The notes beneath the pieces were generated by a model. It did not search any database and was not told the origin of the DNA. It saw only the letters and a program-made list of their open reading frames with translations. The position numbers and the translations under genes were made by a program. A stretch of DNA of 35,998 nt from Actinomycetes bacterium. Lineage in GTDB: Bacteria; Actinomycetota; Acidimicrobiia; Acidimicrobiales; RAAP-2. Shown here piece after piece: positions 14,951 to 24,873 of the stretch; the first letter of the stretch is position 1, and each line of letters opens with the position of its first letter. Location of the stretch: the NCBI GenBank assembly GCA_021791145.1, contig JAJYXE010000043.1, forward strand, positions 1 through 35,998, read 5' to 3'.

Positions 14951-15926
14951 CGCCGGTGGTGACGGCCGGCGCTCCTGCCGTTTCGGCTGCCGTTTGGGTG
15001 TCCAGCTCGTCGACGACCTCGTCGAGACGTCGCATGAGGGCAGTGAGGGTCGCCACCCGGCGCTCTCCCTCCTCGCCGAGCGCGCCGAAGGAGGTGATGG
15101 GTGGGCGCACGTCGCCGACCGGATGGCCGGCGACGGCGGCGAGCCGCTTCGAGTAGCACTGGTGGCCGTAGGTCGGGTGCCCCTCGGCGATCGTGTGGTC
15201 CATCGCGTCGAGCAGGCGCTGGATGCGCCGCGCGTCGTCAACCCTGCCTTGCTCCAGCAGCGTCCACATCCGCGCCGAGGCCCTCGGCACGTAGTTGCCG
15301 TACGGGTTCACGTAGCCGATGGCGCCGAGGAGGTACGAGTCCACTGCGCGCTCACCCGCGTAGACGTTCATGATCCCGTCGGTCGCCTCGATGACGTCGC
15401 GCACCCGGGCGAGGTCCCGGCTCGACTCCTTGATGTAGCGGATCTGCTCGAACGCGCGCGTGAGACGGGCGACGAGCGACGCCGACATGTCCACGTTGGA
15501 GGTGACCGGGTTGTTGTAAAGCATGATCGGCACGCTCACCGCCTCGCAGATCGCCCGGTAGTAGCCGAAGATCTCGTCGTCGGTGGGCGTGTAGTAGTAG
15601 GGCGGGAGGACCATGAGGCCGTCGGCGCCGAGCTCCTCCGCTTGGCGGCTGAAGGCGACCGCCCGAGGCGTGAAGGCGTTCATGGTGCCGACCAGCACGG
15701 GGACCCGCCCGGCGATCTCGTCCACCGTGGTCTCGACGACCTGGGAGCGCTCGGTGTCGCTCACGGCGAGGAACTCCCCGGTGGTCCCGAGGACGATTAC
15801 CCCCGGCACCCCAACCTCGAGCTGCCACGCGAGGAAGCCTCGGAGCGCGTCGGTGTCGACGCGCGAGCCGTCCTCGCTGAACGGCGTGACGCAGACCGTG
15901 TAACTTCCGTGGAATTGAGGTGCCAT
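14910..15926 (-). CDS. dihydrodipicolinate synthase (DapA)-family aldolase/deaminase
   Basis: A 338-residue class I aldolase-like protein. It has the GTTGEF motif (47-52), a catalytic tyrosine in MLYNNP (Y137) and the Schiff-base lysine in YIKES (K166), with a 25-residue extra tail at the C terminus. The family includes DapA, N-acetylneuraminate lyase, 2-keto-3-deoxy sugar aldolases and the pyrroline-4-hydroxy-2-carboxylate deaminase of hydroxyproline breakdown. True DapA is unlikely in this catabolic setting. The deaminase reading is attractive because HcnABC-type flavoproteins and a semialdehyde dehydrogenase are nearby, but no hydroxyproline epimerase gene is present. The start is ATG 15926, seven bases behind GAGAGG; ATGs at 15932 and 15947 are alternatives. 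It is divergent from the DAO-type oxidoreductase gene. Confidence 0.87.
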   Translation of the reverse strand: MAPQFHGSYTVCVTPFSEDGSRVDTDALRGFLAWQLEVGVPGVIVLGTTGEFLAVSDTERSQVVETTVDEIAGRVPVLVGTMNAFTPRAVAFSRQAEELGADGLMVLPPYYYTPTDDEIFGYYRAICEAVSVPIMLYNNPVTSNVDMSASLVARLTRAFEQIRYIKESSRDLARVRDVIEATDGIMNVYAGERAVDSYLLGAIGYVNPYGNYVPRASARMWTLLEQGRVDDARRIQRLLDAMDHTIAEGHPTYGHQCYSKRLAAVAGHPVGDVRPPITSFGALGEEGERRVATLTALMRRLDEVVDELDTQTAAETAGAPAVTTGVRHPAAAGAARSG

Positions 15927-15938
15927 GGCCATCCTCTC

Positions 15939-15956
15939 TGCGAACATCTAGTCGCA
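15939..15956 (+). promoter_or_regulatory. TGCGA-N8-TCGCA inverted repeat at the aldolase-family start
   Basis: Two five-base arms (15939-15943 and 15952-15956) flank eight bases, just upstream of the preferred start of the DapA-family gene. It contains CGAAC but does not match the GTTCG-N5-CGAAC pattern. A -10-like TACACT (minus strand, about 15963-15958) lies beside it. It may be an operator of another type or chance. Confidence 0.25.
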
Positions 15957-16039
15957 CAGTGTACGCCGCGCCGCTCTTCCCGATCCCGCTCAGCGCCCGC
16001 GCCGTCGCCCCCGCCTCCTGCGCGTAGCCGCGAGACCAT

Positions 16040-17314
16040 ATGCACGGATCCCGCATCCGGTCGGTCGCTCCGGTGCGGCTTGCCGGCGAAGCTGCAGCAG
16101 TGAACAGCGCGACGGCTGGCGATCCCGAGTGCGCTGCCCGCCGCTGCGACGTGGCGGTCGTCGGCGGTGGCATCACCGGGTGCGCCACGGCGTACCACCT
16201 CGCGCGTTCGGGCGCGTCGGTCGTCCTGGCGGATCGTGCTGACGTGGGGACCGAGGCGTCGGGACGCAACGCGGGCAGCCTGCACGGCCAGATCCAGCGC
16301 GAACCCTTCGAGCGACTGGGGACCCACTGGGCCCGCGACTTCCTCCCCGCCCTCCGGTTCCTCCTCGACGCGCTCCAGTTGTGGGCCGGTCTCGGGGAGC
16401 TGCTGGGTACCGACCTCGAGGTCCGTACCGAGGGCGGCCTGCTCCTTGCTGACGACTCCGCCCAGATGCGTCACATCGAGGACAAGGTGCGTATCGAGCG
16501 CGAGGCAGGGCTCGACGCGCAGGTGCTCGCGCGCGCCGACGTCGTGGCGCTCGCCCCCTACGTCGCCGACCGTGTGGTCGGGGCGGGGTTCAGCCCGGTC
16601 GAGGGCAAGGCCAACCCCATGCTCGCGGTGCCCGCTTTCGCTCGTGCCGCCGCGCGTGCAGGTGCCGAGATCCGCGCTCGGTGCCCCCTTGTCGACCTGG
16701 ACGTGCACGGCGCGGCGGCCCGGCTGACGTTCGCAGTGCGGAGGGCCGGGCGCACCGAGACGCAGGTACTCGAGGCGGACCGGGTGGTCCTCGCGACGGG
16801 CGACGCCCTTGCGGGTCACGTGGCGTCGGTGGCGCCCGGCGTCTTCCTCCCCGTCTCGACTGAGCCCGTCCAGGTCGCGGCGACCGAGCCGCTGCAGCCC
16901 TTCGTCCGTCACCTCCTCTACTACGCGGGCCAGCGCCTCACGCTCAAGCAGGCGAGCGCCGGGACCGTCCTCATCGGTGGGGGATGGCCCGCGCGCCTCG
17001 AGCCGGGGACGGGGTACCCGCTCGTTAGCCTCGACTCCCTGCGCGCCAATCTCGCCGTGGCCCTCGGCGTCGTCCCGCGCCTCGCCTCCGCCCTGGTGCT
17101 GCGGTCGTGGGCAGGGATCGGCAACGGCACGCCCGACCATCGTCCCGTGCTCGGCACCCTCCGCAGCGCGCCCCGGGTCGTCGTCGGTCTGTTCCCGCAC
17201 ATGGGGTTCACCGCGGGCCCGCTCATGGGCCGCGTGCTCGCCGACCTTGCGGCCGGGCGCACGCCGGAGCTGGATCTCGCGCCTTTCCGACCCGAACGCT
17301 TCGCTGCTGACTAA
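16040..17314 (+). CDS. DAO-type FAD-dependent oxidoreductase (HcnC/SoxB-like beta subunit)
   Basis: A 424-residue flavoprotein of the D-amino acid oxidase fold. The FAD-binding motif is DVAVVGGGITGCATAYHLA (about 35-55), followed by the family stretch ASGRNAGSLHGQI. A substrate domain follows, and the C-terminal FAD segment holds NGTPDHRPVLG and FPHMGFTAGPLMG. The N-terminal GRNAGSLH pattern is typical of beta subunits of D-hydroxyproline dehydrogenase, opine oxidase and HcnC-type enzymes. These take electrons from a secondary or N-substituted amine and pass them to the alpha/gamma iron-sulfur subunits. The fused protein at 5101-6966 is the likely partner although encoded 9 kb away. A GTG at 16100 would shorten the N terminus by 20 residues, and neither start has a clear ribosome binding site. 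It is divergent from the aldolase-family gene. Confidence 0.85.
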   Translation: MHGSRIRSVAPVRLAGEAAAVNSATAGDPECAARRCDVAVVGGGITGCATAYHLARSGASVVLADRADVGTEASGRNAGSLHGQIQREPFERLGTHWARDFLPALRFLLDALQLWAGLGELLGTDLEVRTEGGLLLADDSAQMRHIEDKVRIEREAGLDAQVLARADVVALAPYVADRVVGAGFSPVEGKANPMLAVPAFARAAARAGAEIRARCPLVDLDVHGAAARLTFAVRRAGRTETQVLEADRVVLATGDALAGHVASVAPGVFLPVSTEPVQVAATEPLQPFVRHLLYYAGQRLTLKQASAGTVLIGGGWPARLEPGTGYPLVSLDSLRANLAVALGVVPRLASALVLRSWAGIGNGTPDHRPVLGTLRSAPRVVVGLFPHMGFTAGPLMGRVLADLAAGRTPELDLAPFRPERFAAD

Positions 17315-17412
17315 AGGATCGGTGCGGTGCTCACACGTCGCCTGGGGGCTCCCCGCCCGACGGGGTGCAAACTTGGGATCGGGGACGTGACAGGCGCGCG
17401 AGGAGGAGAGCG

Positions 17413-18306
17413 ATGAGGATCGGGGCGAAGGTGCCGAACAGCGGCTCGCTGCCCGCCGAGCGCGGCATCGCGGCGATGGCCGCGGAGCTCGAGCGTGCAG
17501 GCTTCGAGTCGTTGTGGGTGAGCGACCACGTGGTCATGACCGAGCGGGTCGACTCCCGGTACCCCTTTGCCGCCGACGGCAAGGTGACGTGGGCCCCGGA
17601 CACCCCGTATTTCGATGCCATGATCGCCCTTGCCTCCATTGCGACGGCCACCGAGCGAGCCGTCATCGGCACGGCAGTGCTCGTCCTCCCCCAGCGCCAC
17701 CCCGTCGTGCTCGCCAAGCAAGCGGCCTCCGTCGACGTCATGAGCGGCGGCCGGCTGGCGCTCGGCCTGGGAGCGGGATGGCTCGCCGAGGAGTTCGAGG
17801 CCCTGAACGTGCCCTTCGCCTCGCGCGCGGGTCGCTTCGTGGAGTGGGTGGAGCTCTTGCGAGCCTGCTGGACCGGTGCGCCCGACGCTTACGAGGGTGC
17901 GCACTACAGCCTGCCTGCTGGCGTGCTCAGCGTCCCCATCCCTGCGCACCCTGTCCAGCTCCTGGTGGGCGGTCACTCCGAGGCGGCTCGCCGGCGTGCC
18001 GGGGCGATCGGCGACGGCTGGCTGGCGCACCAGTCTGCGACCGCGCTCGACGTCGACGAGCTGCGCACGGGGATCGCAGTGAGCCGCGAGGCCGCGCTGG
18101 AGGCGGGCCGGGACCCCGACGCACTGTGGACCACGCTGCGCATCATCGACTCGGCAACTCGCGCCGATGTCGTCGCGGATGCCCTGCCCCCCCTCGCAGA
18201 GGCCGGTGTCGACGAGGTGGTGGTGGACATCGACTGGGCGACCAGCGGCGACGCGGTCGATGCGTTCGGCGCGCTCGACGCGGCGCGGGCGAGCCTGGGG
18301 AGATGA
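17413..18306 (+). CDS. LLM-class oxidoreductase, TIGR03619-like, probably F420-dependent
   Basis: A 297-residue TIM-barrel protein of the luciferase-like monooxygenase superfamily. It begins MRIGAKVPNSG and contains ESLWVSDHVVM, SIATATERAVIGTAVLVLPQ, HPVVLAKQAASVDVMSGGRL and LGLGAGWLAEEFEAL, the pattern of the TIGR03619 F420 group. It would transfer hydride or oxygen using F420 or FMN; the substrate is unknown. GAGGAGGAGAG (17400-17410) directly before the ATG decides the start against an open upstream extension to 17365. Its stop overlaps the start of the cupin gene (ATGA), so the two proteins are made together. Confidence 0.86.
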   Translation: MRIGAKVPNSGSLPAERGIAAMAAELERAGFESLWVSDHVVMTERVDSRYPFAADGKVTWAPDTPYFDAMIALASIATATERAVIGTAVLVLPQRHPVVLAKQAASVDVMSGGRLALGLGAGWLAEEFEALNVPFASRAGRFVEWVELLRACWTGAPDAYEGAHYSLPAGVLSVPIPAHPVQLLVGGHSEAARRRAGAIGDGWLAHQSATALDVDELRTGIAVSREAALEAGRDPDALWTTLRIIDSATRADVVADALPPLAEAGVDEVVVDIDWATSGDAVDAFGALDAARASLGR

Positions 18307-18701
18307 GCTGGGCAGAGCAGGTTCCGCTGCCTCCCGGGGCGCAGCACGCGCGCTTCGCTGTCGGCGAGCGGCTGGAGGAACTGGAGAACGCCGCCAGGGT
18401 GCAGCCGATCGTCCGGTTCTCCGAGGGGTGCTCTTCGACGAGCGTCACCTGGGTGTCGATCGACGGGCGGCACCGGCGCCTCTCCTCGAGCCGCTCTGCG
18501 CGGTGCTACTACGTGCTGTCGGGCGAGCTCGCCTTCGTGCTCGGTTCCAGCCCGCCCGTCCATGTGCAGGCGGGAGATGCGCTCGTCGTGCCTCGAGGGT
18601 GTGCGTATGGCTTCGAGGGAAGCGCGACGTACCTCGTGATGAACACGCCGGCGTTCGAGCCGGGCGACGACGACTACGCGGAGGCGCCTTCGCGCCCATG
18701 A
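18303..18701 (+). CDS. small cupin-domain protein
   Basis: A 132-residue single-domain cupin. The second half shows the beta-barrel pattern RCYYVLSGELAFVLGSSPP, then VHVQAGDALVVPRGCAYGFEG. The classical metal-binding histidines of cupin motif 1 are not evident (YYVLSGE replaces HxH...E) and motif 2 has no histidine, so it may be a sensor or binding protein rather than a metal enzyme. It is translationally coupled to the LLM gene by an ATGA overlap. No signal peptide is seen. Between its stop and the transporter gene (18702-18852) I see no gene and no clear promoter. Confidence 0.75.
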   Translation: MSWAEQVPLPPGAQHARFAVGERLEELENAARVQPIVRFSEGCSSTSVTWVSIDGRHRRLSSSRSARCYYVLSGELAFVLGSSPPVHVQAGDALVVPRGCAYGFEGSATYLVMNTPAFEPGDDDYAEAPSRP

Positions 18702-18852
18702 GCGAGCTCGGGACGGACGGTATGCACCCGGCCGAGCGTGAACCGGAGCCACCGCGTTGCCGTTCACTTGCACCTTGGAGCTGCAGCCGCGACGGGCTCG
18801 ACGCGACACGGGCGCTACATTTGCTCCGTGCGAACGGGTGGTCGCTCTGCGA

Positions 18853-19955
18853 ATGTCCACCGCGGCGGGGGGCCTGCACCGAGCCGAGGCCGCTGCGGCC
18901 GAGCTCGTTCGGCGAGCTGACGCAGTGCCGCTTCTGGAGATCGCGGATCTCCGGGTCCGCTTCGACACCGCGGACGGTTCCGTCCAAGCAGTGCGGGGCG
19001 TGTCCTTCGCCGTCGAGGCGGGGCACACCCTCGGGATCGTCGGCGAATCGGGATCGGGCAAGAGCGTCGCCACGCAGGCCGCCTTCGGGTTCGCGAGAGG
19101 GGCGAATGTCAGCGGGCGAGCCTTGTTCGAAGGCCGGGACCTGCTCACGATGAGCGAGAAGGAGCTTCGGGCCGTGCGCGGCGCGCGCGTCGGCATGATC
19201 TTCCAGGACCCGCTTACGAGCCTCCATCCGATGTACCGGGTCGGATGGCAGATCGGCGAAGGGATCCGGGCGCACGACCGCTCCGCCACCAGGCGCGAGA
19301 CGCGATCGCGGGCAGCCGAGCTCATGGCCCGCGTGGGGATACCACATCCCCACGAGCGCCTCGACGATTACCCTCACCAGTTCTCCGGTGGCATGCGCCA
19401 GCGCGTGATGATCGCGATGGCGCTGGCGCTCAGGCCGTCTCTCCTTATCGCGGACGAGCCGACGACCGCGCTCGACCCGACCGTCCAGGCGCAGATCCTC
19501 GAGCTGTTGCGTGAGCTCAGGGACGACCTGGGCACGGCGATCATCCTGATCACGCACGATCTCGGCGTCATCGCCGAGATCGCCGACGACGTCGTCGTCC
19601 TCTACGCCGGCACGATAATGGAAGAGGCGCGGGTGAAGGATCTGTTCCGCGACCATCACCATCCCTACACCGAGGGACTCCTGGGCTCGCTCCCCAGCGC
19701 GGGAGTGCCGAAGGGTGAGCTCGTGCCCATCGAGGGCCAGCCCCCGAGCCCGATCGACCCGCCACCGGGTTGCCCCTTCGGGCCGCGCTGCGTGTACCGC
19801 ACGACAACGTGCGCACTCCGGGCGCCTCCGCTCGTGGAGATCCCCGGGCAGCTTCGTCACCGCTCTGCCTGCGTGCTCCCGACGGACCCTGTCCTCCGCC
19901 AGTCGGCGCGCGCGGCGCACCGCCCCGCCGTGGCACATGGGGCGCCCCAGGGCCG

Positions 19956-19959
<4 letters not shown>
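18853..19959 (+). CDS. dppD: peptide ABC transporter ATP-binding protein (DppD/OppD type)
   Basis: A 368-residue ABC ATPase that powers dipeptide/oligopeptide uptake. Walker A is GESGSGKS, the Q-loop is [11 protein letters not shown], the signature is FSGGMRQRV, Walker B is [12 protein letters not shown], and the H-loop is ITHDLG. It ends in the OppD/DppD-type C-terminal region with [15 protein letters not shown], whose cysteines resemble the iron-sulfur-like cluster region of this subfamily. ATG 18853 is chosen; the frame is open to 18757, and a GTG at 18925 ([11 protein letters not shown]) would give the usual short N terminus. The first gene of the dppDFCB run, it overlaps dppF by four bases. 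Confidence 0.9.
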
Positions 19960-21034
<1,075 letters not shown>

Positions 21035-21041
<7 letters not shown>

Positions 21042-22048
21042 CCCCCCCGGGAGTCGCAGGATCTCGATCGCTCGAGGACGGGGCAGCCGGAGACCCGGCT
21101 TCGAGCGGAGCGGCGCCGCGGCGGGTCATCCAGGGTCGGAGCCCCTGGCTCCTCGCCTTCGAGCGCTTCCGGCGTGACCGCTTCGCCCTCGTCGCGCTTG
21201 GCGTGATCGTGCTCATCGTCTGCGCCGCGATCTTCGCCCCGCTCATCGCGGCCGGGACCGGCCATGGCGTCAACACGCAATACTCGACAGCCGGCCTCAC
21301 CGCCACAGGGCTTCCCCGCCCTCCGAGCGCGGTCTTCCCGCTGGGCACCGACGACCTTGGCCGAACACTGCTCGTCCGGGTCGCCTACGGGGCGCGTGTC
21401 TCGCTCATGGTGGGGGTGCTCGCCACGCTGCTGACCGTGACCATCGGTGCCGCGCTGGGACTCGTCGCCGGCTACTTCGGAAGGGCAGTGGACACCTTGA
21501 TCGCACGCGCCGTCGACGTGATGCTCTCCATCCCGTTCCTGCTCTTCGCCATCGCGCTCGCTTCCGTGGTGTCGGTGACGCCCCTCCATCTCGGCCCGCT
21601 CACGCTCGGTCAGGGCGTCCCGATAGTCGTCCTGGTCATCGGCATCTTCAGCTGGGCGACTGTCGCGAGGGTCGTGCGGGGTCAGGTCATCGCCATCCGC
21701 AACCGCGAGTACATCGAGGCGGCCCGAGCCATGGGCGCGTCGTCGTGGCGGATCATCGTCGTCGACGTGCTCCCGAACGTGCTCCCCACGATCATCGTGT
21801 ACGCGACTCTCCTGATCCCCGTGAGCATCGTCGCGGAGGCGGCCCTTTCCTACCTCGGAGTTGGGGTCCCGCCGCCGACTGCGGACTGGGGAGCGATGAT
21901 CGCCGAGGCGCAGAGCTATTACCAGCAGGCATGGTGGTTTCTTGCGTTCCCGAGCATCGCGCTCCTCCTCACGACCCTCGCCTTCAACGTCGTGGGCGAC
22001 GGCGTGCGTGACGCAATCGACCCGCGGGCGACGGGATTCAGGCCGTAG
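21035..22048 (+). CDS. dppC: peptide ABC transporter permease (DppC/OppC type)
   Basis: A 337-residue inner-membrane permease with the N-terminal OppC helix ([21 protein letters not shown]), [28 protein letters not shown] entry to the transport domain, and the EAA loop [17 protein letters not shown] that contacts the ATPases. About six membrane segments are visible. The GTG start lies seven bases inside the dppF end. The cytoplasmic N-terminal 45 residues are low-complexity Ser/Gly/Ala/Pro and may be shorter in reality. Confidence 0.9.
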
Positions 22049-22060
22049 CGGTCGAAGACC

Positions 22061-23026
22061 ATGATCACGTTCCTCGTTCGACGCCTGGCCCTCGGCCTTC
22101 TGGTCATGTGGCTCGTCACGGTGATCGTGTTCATCATTTTCTACATCGGACCCGGCCCGGCCGATGTGGCGCGAGCGCTGGCAGGGCGCGACGCTCCGCC
22201 TGCGACCGTGGCATTGATCGCCCGCCGCCTTCTCCTTGACCGCCCCTGGTACGTGCAGTACGGGCATTTCCTCTGGGGGCTCGTCCACGGCAATCTCGGG
22301 TACGACTACTTCCACGACCAGCCGGTGACGTCGATCGTCGCGCAGGGGATCCCGATCACACTTTCCCTGATCGTCGGTGCAGCACCGCTCTGGCTCTTCC
22401 TCGGAGTGATGAGCGGTGTGAACTCGGCGCAGCGCCCGCGGTCGTTCCGTGATCGGTTCTTCACGACGCTCGCTCTGTTCTTCTACTCGACGCCCACCTT
22501 CGTCCTGGGGGTTCTCCTCATACTGTTCCTCTACTACCAGCTCACGATCCATGGGATCGCCTTGTTCCCCGGGTCGGGGTTCACCCCGCTGACGCAGAGC
22601 CCGCTCGAGTGGTTCCGAGGCTTGGTGCTGCCGTGGCTGACCCTCGCTCTCGTCACGGCCGCCACGTACACGCGGCTCACGCGATCGTCGATGCTCGACG
22701 TGCTCGGCGAGGACTACGTCCGCACGGCGAGGGCGAAAGGCCTGAGCGAGCGCAGGGTGGTGTACCGCCACGCGCTGAGGGCTGCGCTCACGCCGATCAT
22801 GACCCAATTCGGCATCGACGTCGGCACGCTCGTCGGCGGAACCGTCATCACCGAGCAGGTCTTCGGCCTCCCCGGCTTGGGGTGGACCGCGGTCCATGCG
22901 ATCCAAGAGCAGGACCTCCCTGTCATCATCGGGATCGTCATCGTGGCGTCGGCAGCGGTCGTGGTCTGCAACATCGTGGTCGACGCGCTCTACGCCCTCG
23001 TCGACCCCCGCGTCCGGCTCCACTGA
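22061..23026 (+). CDS. dppB: peptide ABC transporter permease (DppB/OppB type)
   Basis: A 321-residue permease with the first helix MITFLVRRLALGLLVMWLVTV, an ASxPP-like entry region with DRPWYVQYGHFLWGLVHGNLG, and the EAA loop DYVRTARAKGLSERRVVYRHAL. It forms the channel with DppC. It follows dppC by 12 bases. Placing the B-type permease last, and the binding protein 4.4 kb away beyond two peptidase genes, is an unusual order for a dpp/opp cluster. Confidence 0.92.
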   Translation: MITFLVRRLALGLLVMWLVTVIVFIIFYIGPGPADVARALAGRDAPPATVALIARRLLLDRPWYVQYGHFLWGLVHGNLGYDYFHDQPVTSIVAQGIPITLSLIVGAAPLWLFLGVMSGVNSAQRPRSFRDRFFTTLALFFYSTPTFVLGVLLILFLYYQLTIHGIALFPGSGFTPLTQSPLEWFRGLVLPWLTLALVTAATYTRLTRSSMLDVLGEDYVRTARAKGLSERRVVYRHALRAALTPIMTQFGIDVGTLVGGTVITEQVFGLPGLGWTAVHAIQEQDLPVIIGIVIVASAAVVVCNIVVDALYALVDPRVRLH

Positions 23027-23125
23027 CCGGACGCAGCCCTGTGCCCCGAGATCGAGCGGCCCTCGGCGTCGCCGGCGTGAGGCATCCCCGCGACCTTCGT
23101 CGGCGTCGCGCGCGGTGGCGCTCGT

Positions 23126-23154
23126 TTGCCTGGCAGAGGGTCGAAACTTACAGT
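23126..23154 (+). promoter_or_regulatory. promoter for a leaderless DUF885 transcript
   Basis: TTGCCT (23126-23131), exactly 17 bases, then TACAGT (23149-23154), followed seven bases later by the GTG at 23162. The spacing places the transcription start at the start codon. The TTG that could be read as an earlier start codon is instead the -35 box. This is the best-formed promoter in the window. Confidence 0.55.
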
Positions 23155-23161
23155 TGCCGAG

Positions 23162-24823
23162 GTGACGCCCGACGACCTCGTGTCCAAGCTCTTCGACGTC
23201 GTGGTGCGCTTCCACCCGATGGACGAGCTGGTCTTCGGGCTCGCCGACTGCGACGACCGCCTCCCGGACCTGAGCAAAGAGGCCCAGGCGGAAGAGGTCG
23301 CCACCCTGCGCGAGGTGGCGAATGCCGTCGCGCTCATCGACGACGCCGACGCATGCGAGAGCGAGCGCCAGGCGATCGACCTCGTGCGGAGCAGCGCCGC
23401 GGTCAAAGCGGACGCGGCGGCCGTCCCGCTCGTCGAGTTTGCAGTGAGCGACTTCCAGGGGTCTCCTGTGGCCTGGGTGCTTGCCATGCTCCCCAAGGCA
23501 CCGCTCGCGACCCGGGCGCACGCCGACGCGTACCTCGCCAGGCTCGAGGCGCTGCCCGCGTTCTTGGAGACGGCGGCGGCGCGTCACCGGGACGGCGTGG
23601 CCGCCGGCCGGCTCCCGGTCCGCCGGCTGGTCCACGCCGCGATCGCCCAGCTCGACACCTTCTTGTCCGATCACGAGGTGGGGGGCCTGCGCCGCACGCG
23701 CGAGGGCGACGCGTTGTTCGTCGAGCGCCTCGAGAGCGCGCTGAGCGACAAGGTGCGCCCCGCACTCGGCCGGTATCGAGAGACGCTTGCGTCGGAACTC
23801 CTCGACGCCGGGCGCGACGACGAGCACTGCGGCCTGTCCCGCCTGCCCGACGGCGAGGAGATGTACGCGGCGCTCGCCCGCTTGTACACCTCCGTCGAGC
23901 GGACACCACGAGGCCTCCATCGCACCGGCCTCGAGCTCGCGGAGCAGATCAACGAGGAGTACCGCGAGCTCGGAGGACATCTCTGGCACACGACCGACCT
24001 CGAGGCGGTCCTCGAGCGGCTCCGCTCCGATCCCGAGCTGCGCTACCAGGACGGCGAAGAGATCCTCACGGATGCACGAGCGGCGCTCGCTCGGGCCGAG
24101 GAGGCGGCGCCGCGATGGTTCGGCACGCTGCCGGGCACGTCGTGCATGATCGAGCCGGTGCCGGCCGTCGAGGCGGAGAGCGCCCCTCCGTACTACATGC
24201 CGCCTGCGCTCGACGGCTCACGTCCCGGGACGTGCTTCTTCAACACCTCCCGGGCGAACGAGCGCTCGCGGGCGGACACGGAGGCGGTCGCCTTCCACGA
24301 GACTGTGCCTGGCCACCACTTCCAGCTGACGATCACCCAGGAACAGTTGCCGTCGCTGCCCCGGCGGGTGCTGGTCGACACCGCCTGCGTCGAGGGCTGG
24401 GCCCTGTATGCCGAGCGGCTGGCGGACGAGATGGGGCTGTATGGCGACGACCTCGGCCGGCTCGGCATGCTCACTGCCGACATGTGGCGCGCCGGCCGAC
24501 TGGTGGTCGATACGGGGATCCACCTCATGGGTTGGACCCGACAGCAGGCGGTGGACTGGTTCCGCGCGAACGTGCCTCTTCCCAGGGTCACCATCGAGGC
24601 GGAGGTGAACCGCTACATCGTCTATCCAGGTCAGGCGCTGGCGTTCATGGTCGGCCGGCTCGAGCTCATCCGGCTGCGGCGCGAAGCGGCCGAGCGGCTC
24701 GGGGGACGCTTCGCCCTTCGTGACTTCCACGACGTCGTGCTCGGAGCCGGGCCGCTCCCCCTGGCGGCGATGGGCGGGGTGGTCGAGCGGTGGGTCGAGC
24801 GGCGCTTGGCGTCGCCGGCATGA
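23162..24823 (+). CDS. DUF885 protein, putative metallopeptidase
   Basis: A 553-residue protein of the DUF885 family. The diagnostic pair is HETVPGHHFQ, an HExxxGH zinc-binding-like motif, and, about 40 residues on, EGWALYAERLADEMG, supplying a further glutamate. A helical N-terminal domain precedes a stretch with YYMPPALDGSRPGTCFFNT. Family members are generally regarded as membrane-free zinc peptidase-like enzymes, but the substrate is unproven. The position behind the peptide transporter fits intracellular peptide breakdown. GTG 23162 is chosen because a promoter with a -10 seven bases upstream points to it. It is convergent with the S9 peptidase gene, 50 bases away. A second DUF885 gene starts at 35588. 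Confidence 0.85.
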   Translation: MTPDDLVSKLFDVVVRFHPMDELVFGLADCDDRLPDLSKEAQAEEVATLREVANAVALIDDADACESERQAIDLVRSSAAVKADAAAVPLVEFAVSDFQGSPVAWVLAMLPKAPLATRAHADAYLARLEALPAFLETAAARHRDGVAAGRLPVRRLVHAAIAQLDTFLSDHEVGGLRRTREGDALFVERLESALSDKVRPALGRYRETLASELLDAGRDDEHCGLSRLPDGEEMYAALARLYTSVERTPRGLHRTGLELAEQINEEYRELGGHLWHTTDLEAVLERLRSDPELRYQDGEEILTDARAALARAEEAAPRWFGTLPGTSCMIEPVPAVEAESAPPYYMPPALDGSRPGTCFFNTSRANERSRADTEAVAFHETVPGHHFQLTITQEQLPSLPRRVLVDTACVEGWALYAERLADEMGLYGDDLGRLGMLTADMWRAGRLVVDTGIHLMGWTRQQAVDWFRANVPLPRVTIEAEVNRYIVYPGQALAFMVGRLELIRLRREAAERLGGRFALRDFHDVVLGAGPLPLAAMGGVVERWVERRLASPA

Positions 24824-24873
24824 GGCGCCCGCGCGCCGAGGACCAGTGGTGGTGAGGTGTCGGCCGTCCCCCC

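Noticed and set aside
14943..16103. Rightward open frame opposite the DapA-family gene
   Set aside because: The composition is a typical antisense shadow; the leftward frame carries the GTTGEF, tyrosine and lysine motifs.
5101..17314. Hydrogen cyanide synthase (HcnABC)
   Set aside because: The domain families match, but the same families make up several amine dehydrogenases; the fusion, the distant beta subunit and the peptide/aldehyde enzymes fit another substrate better. It cannot be fully excluded.
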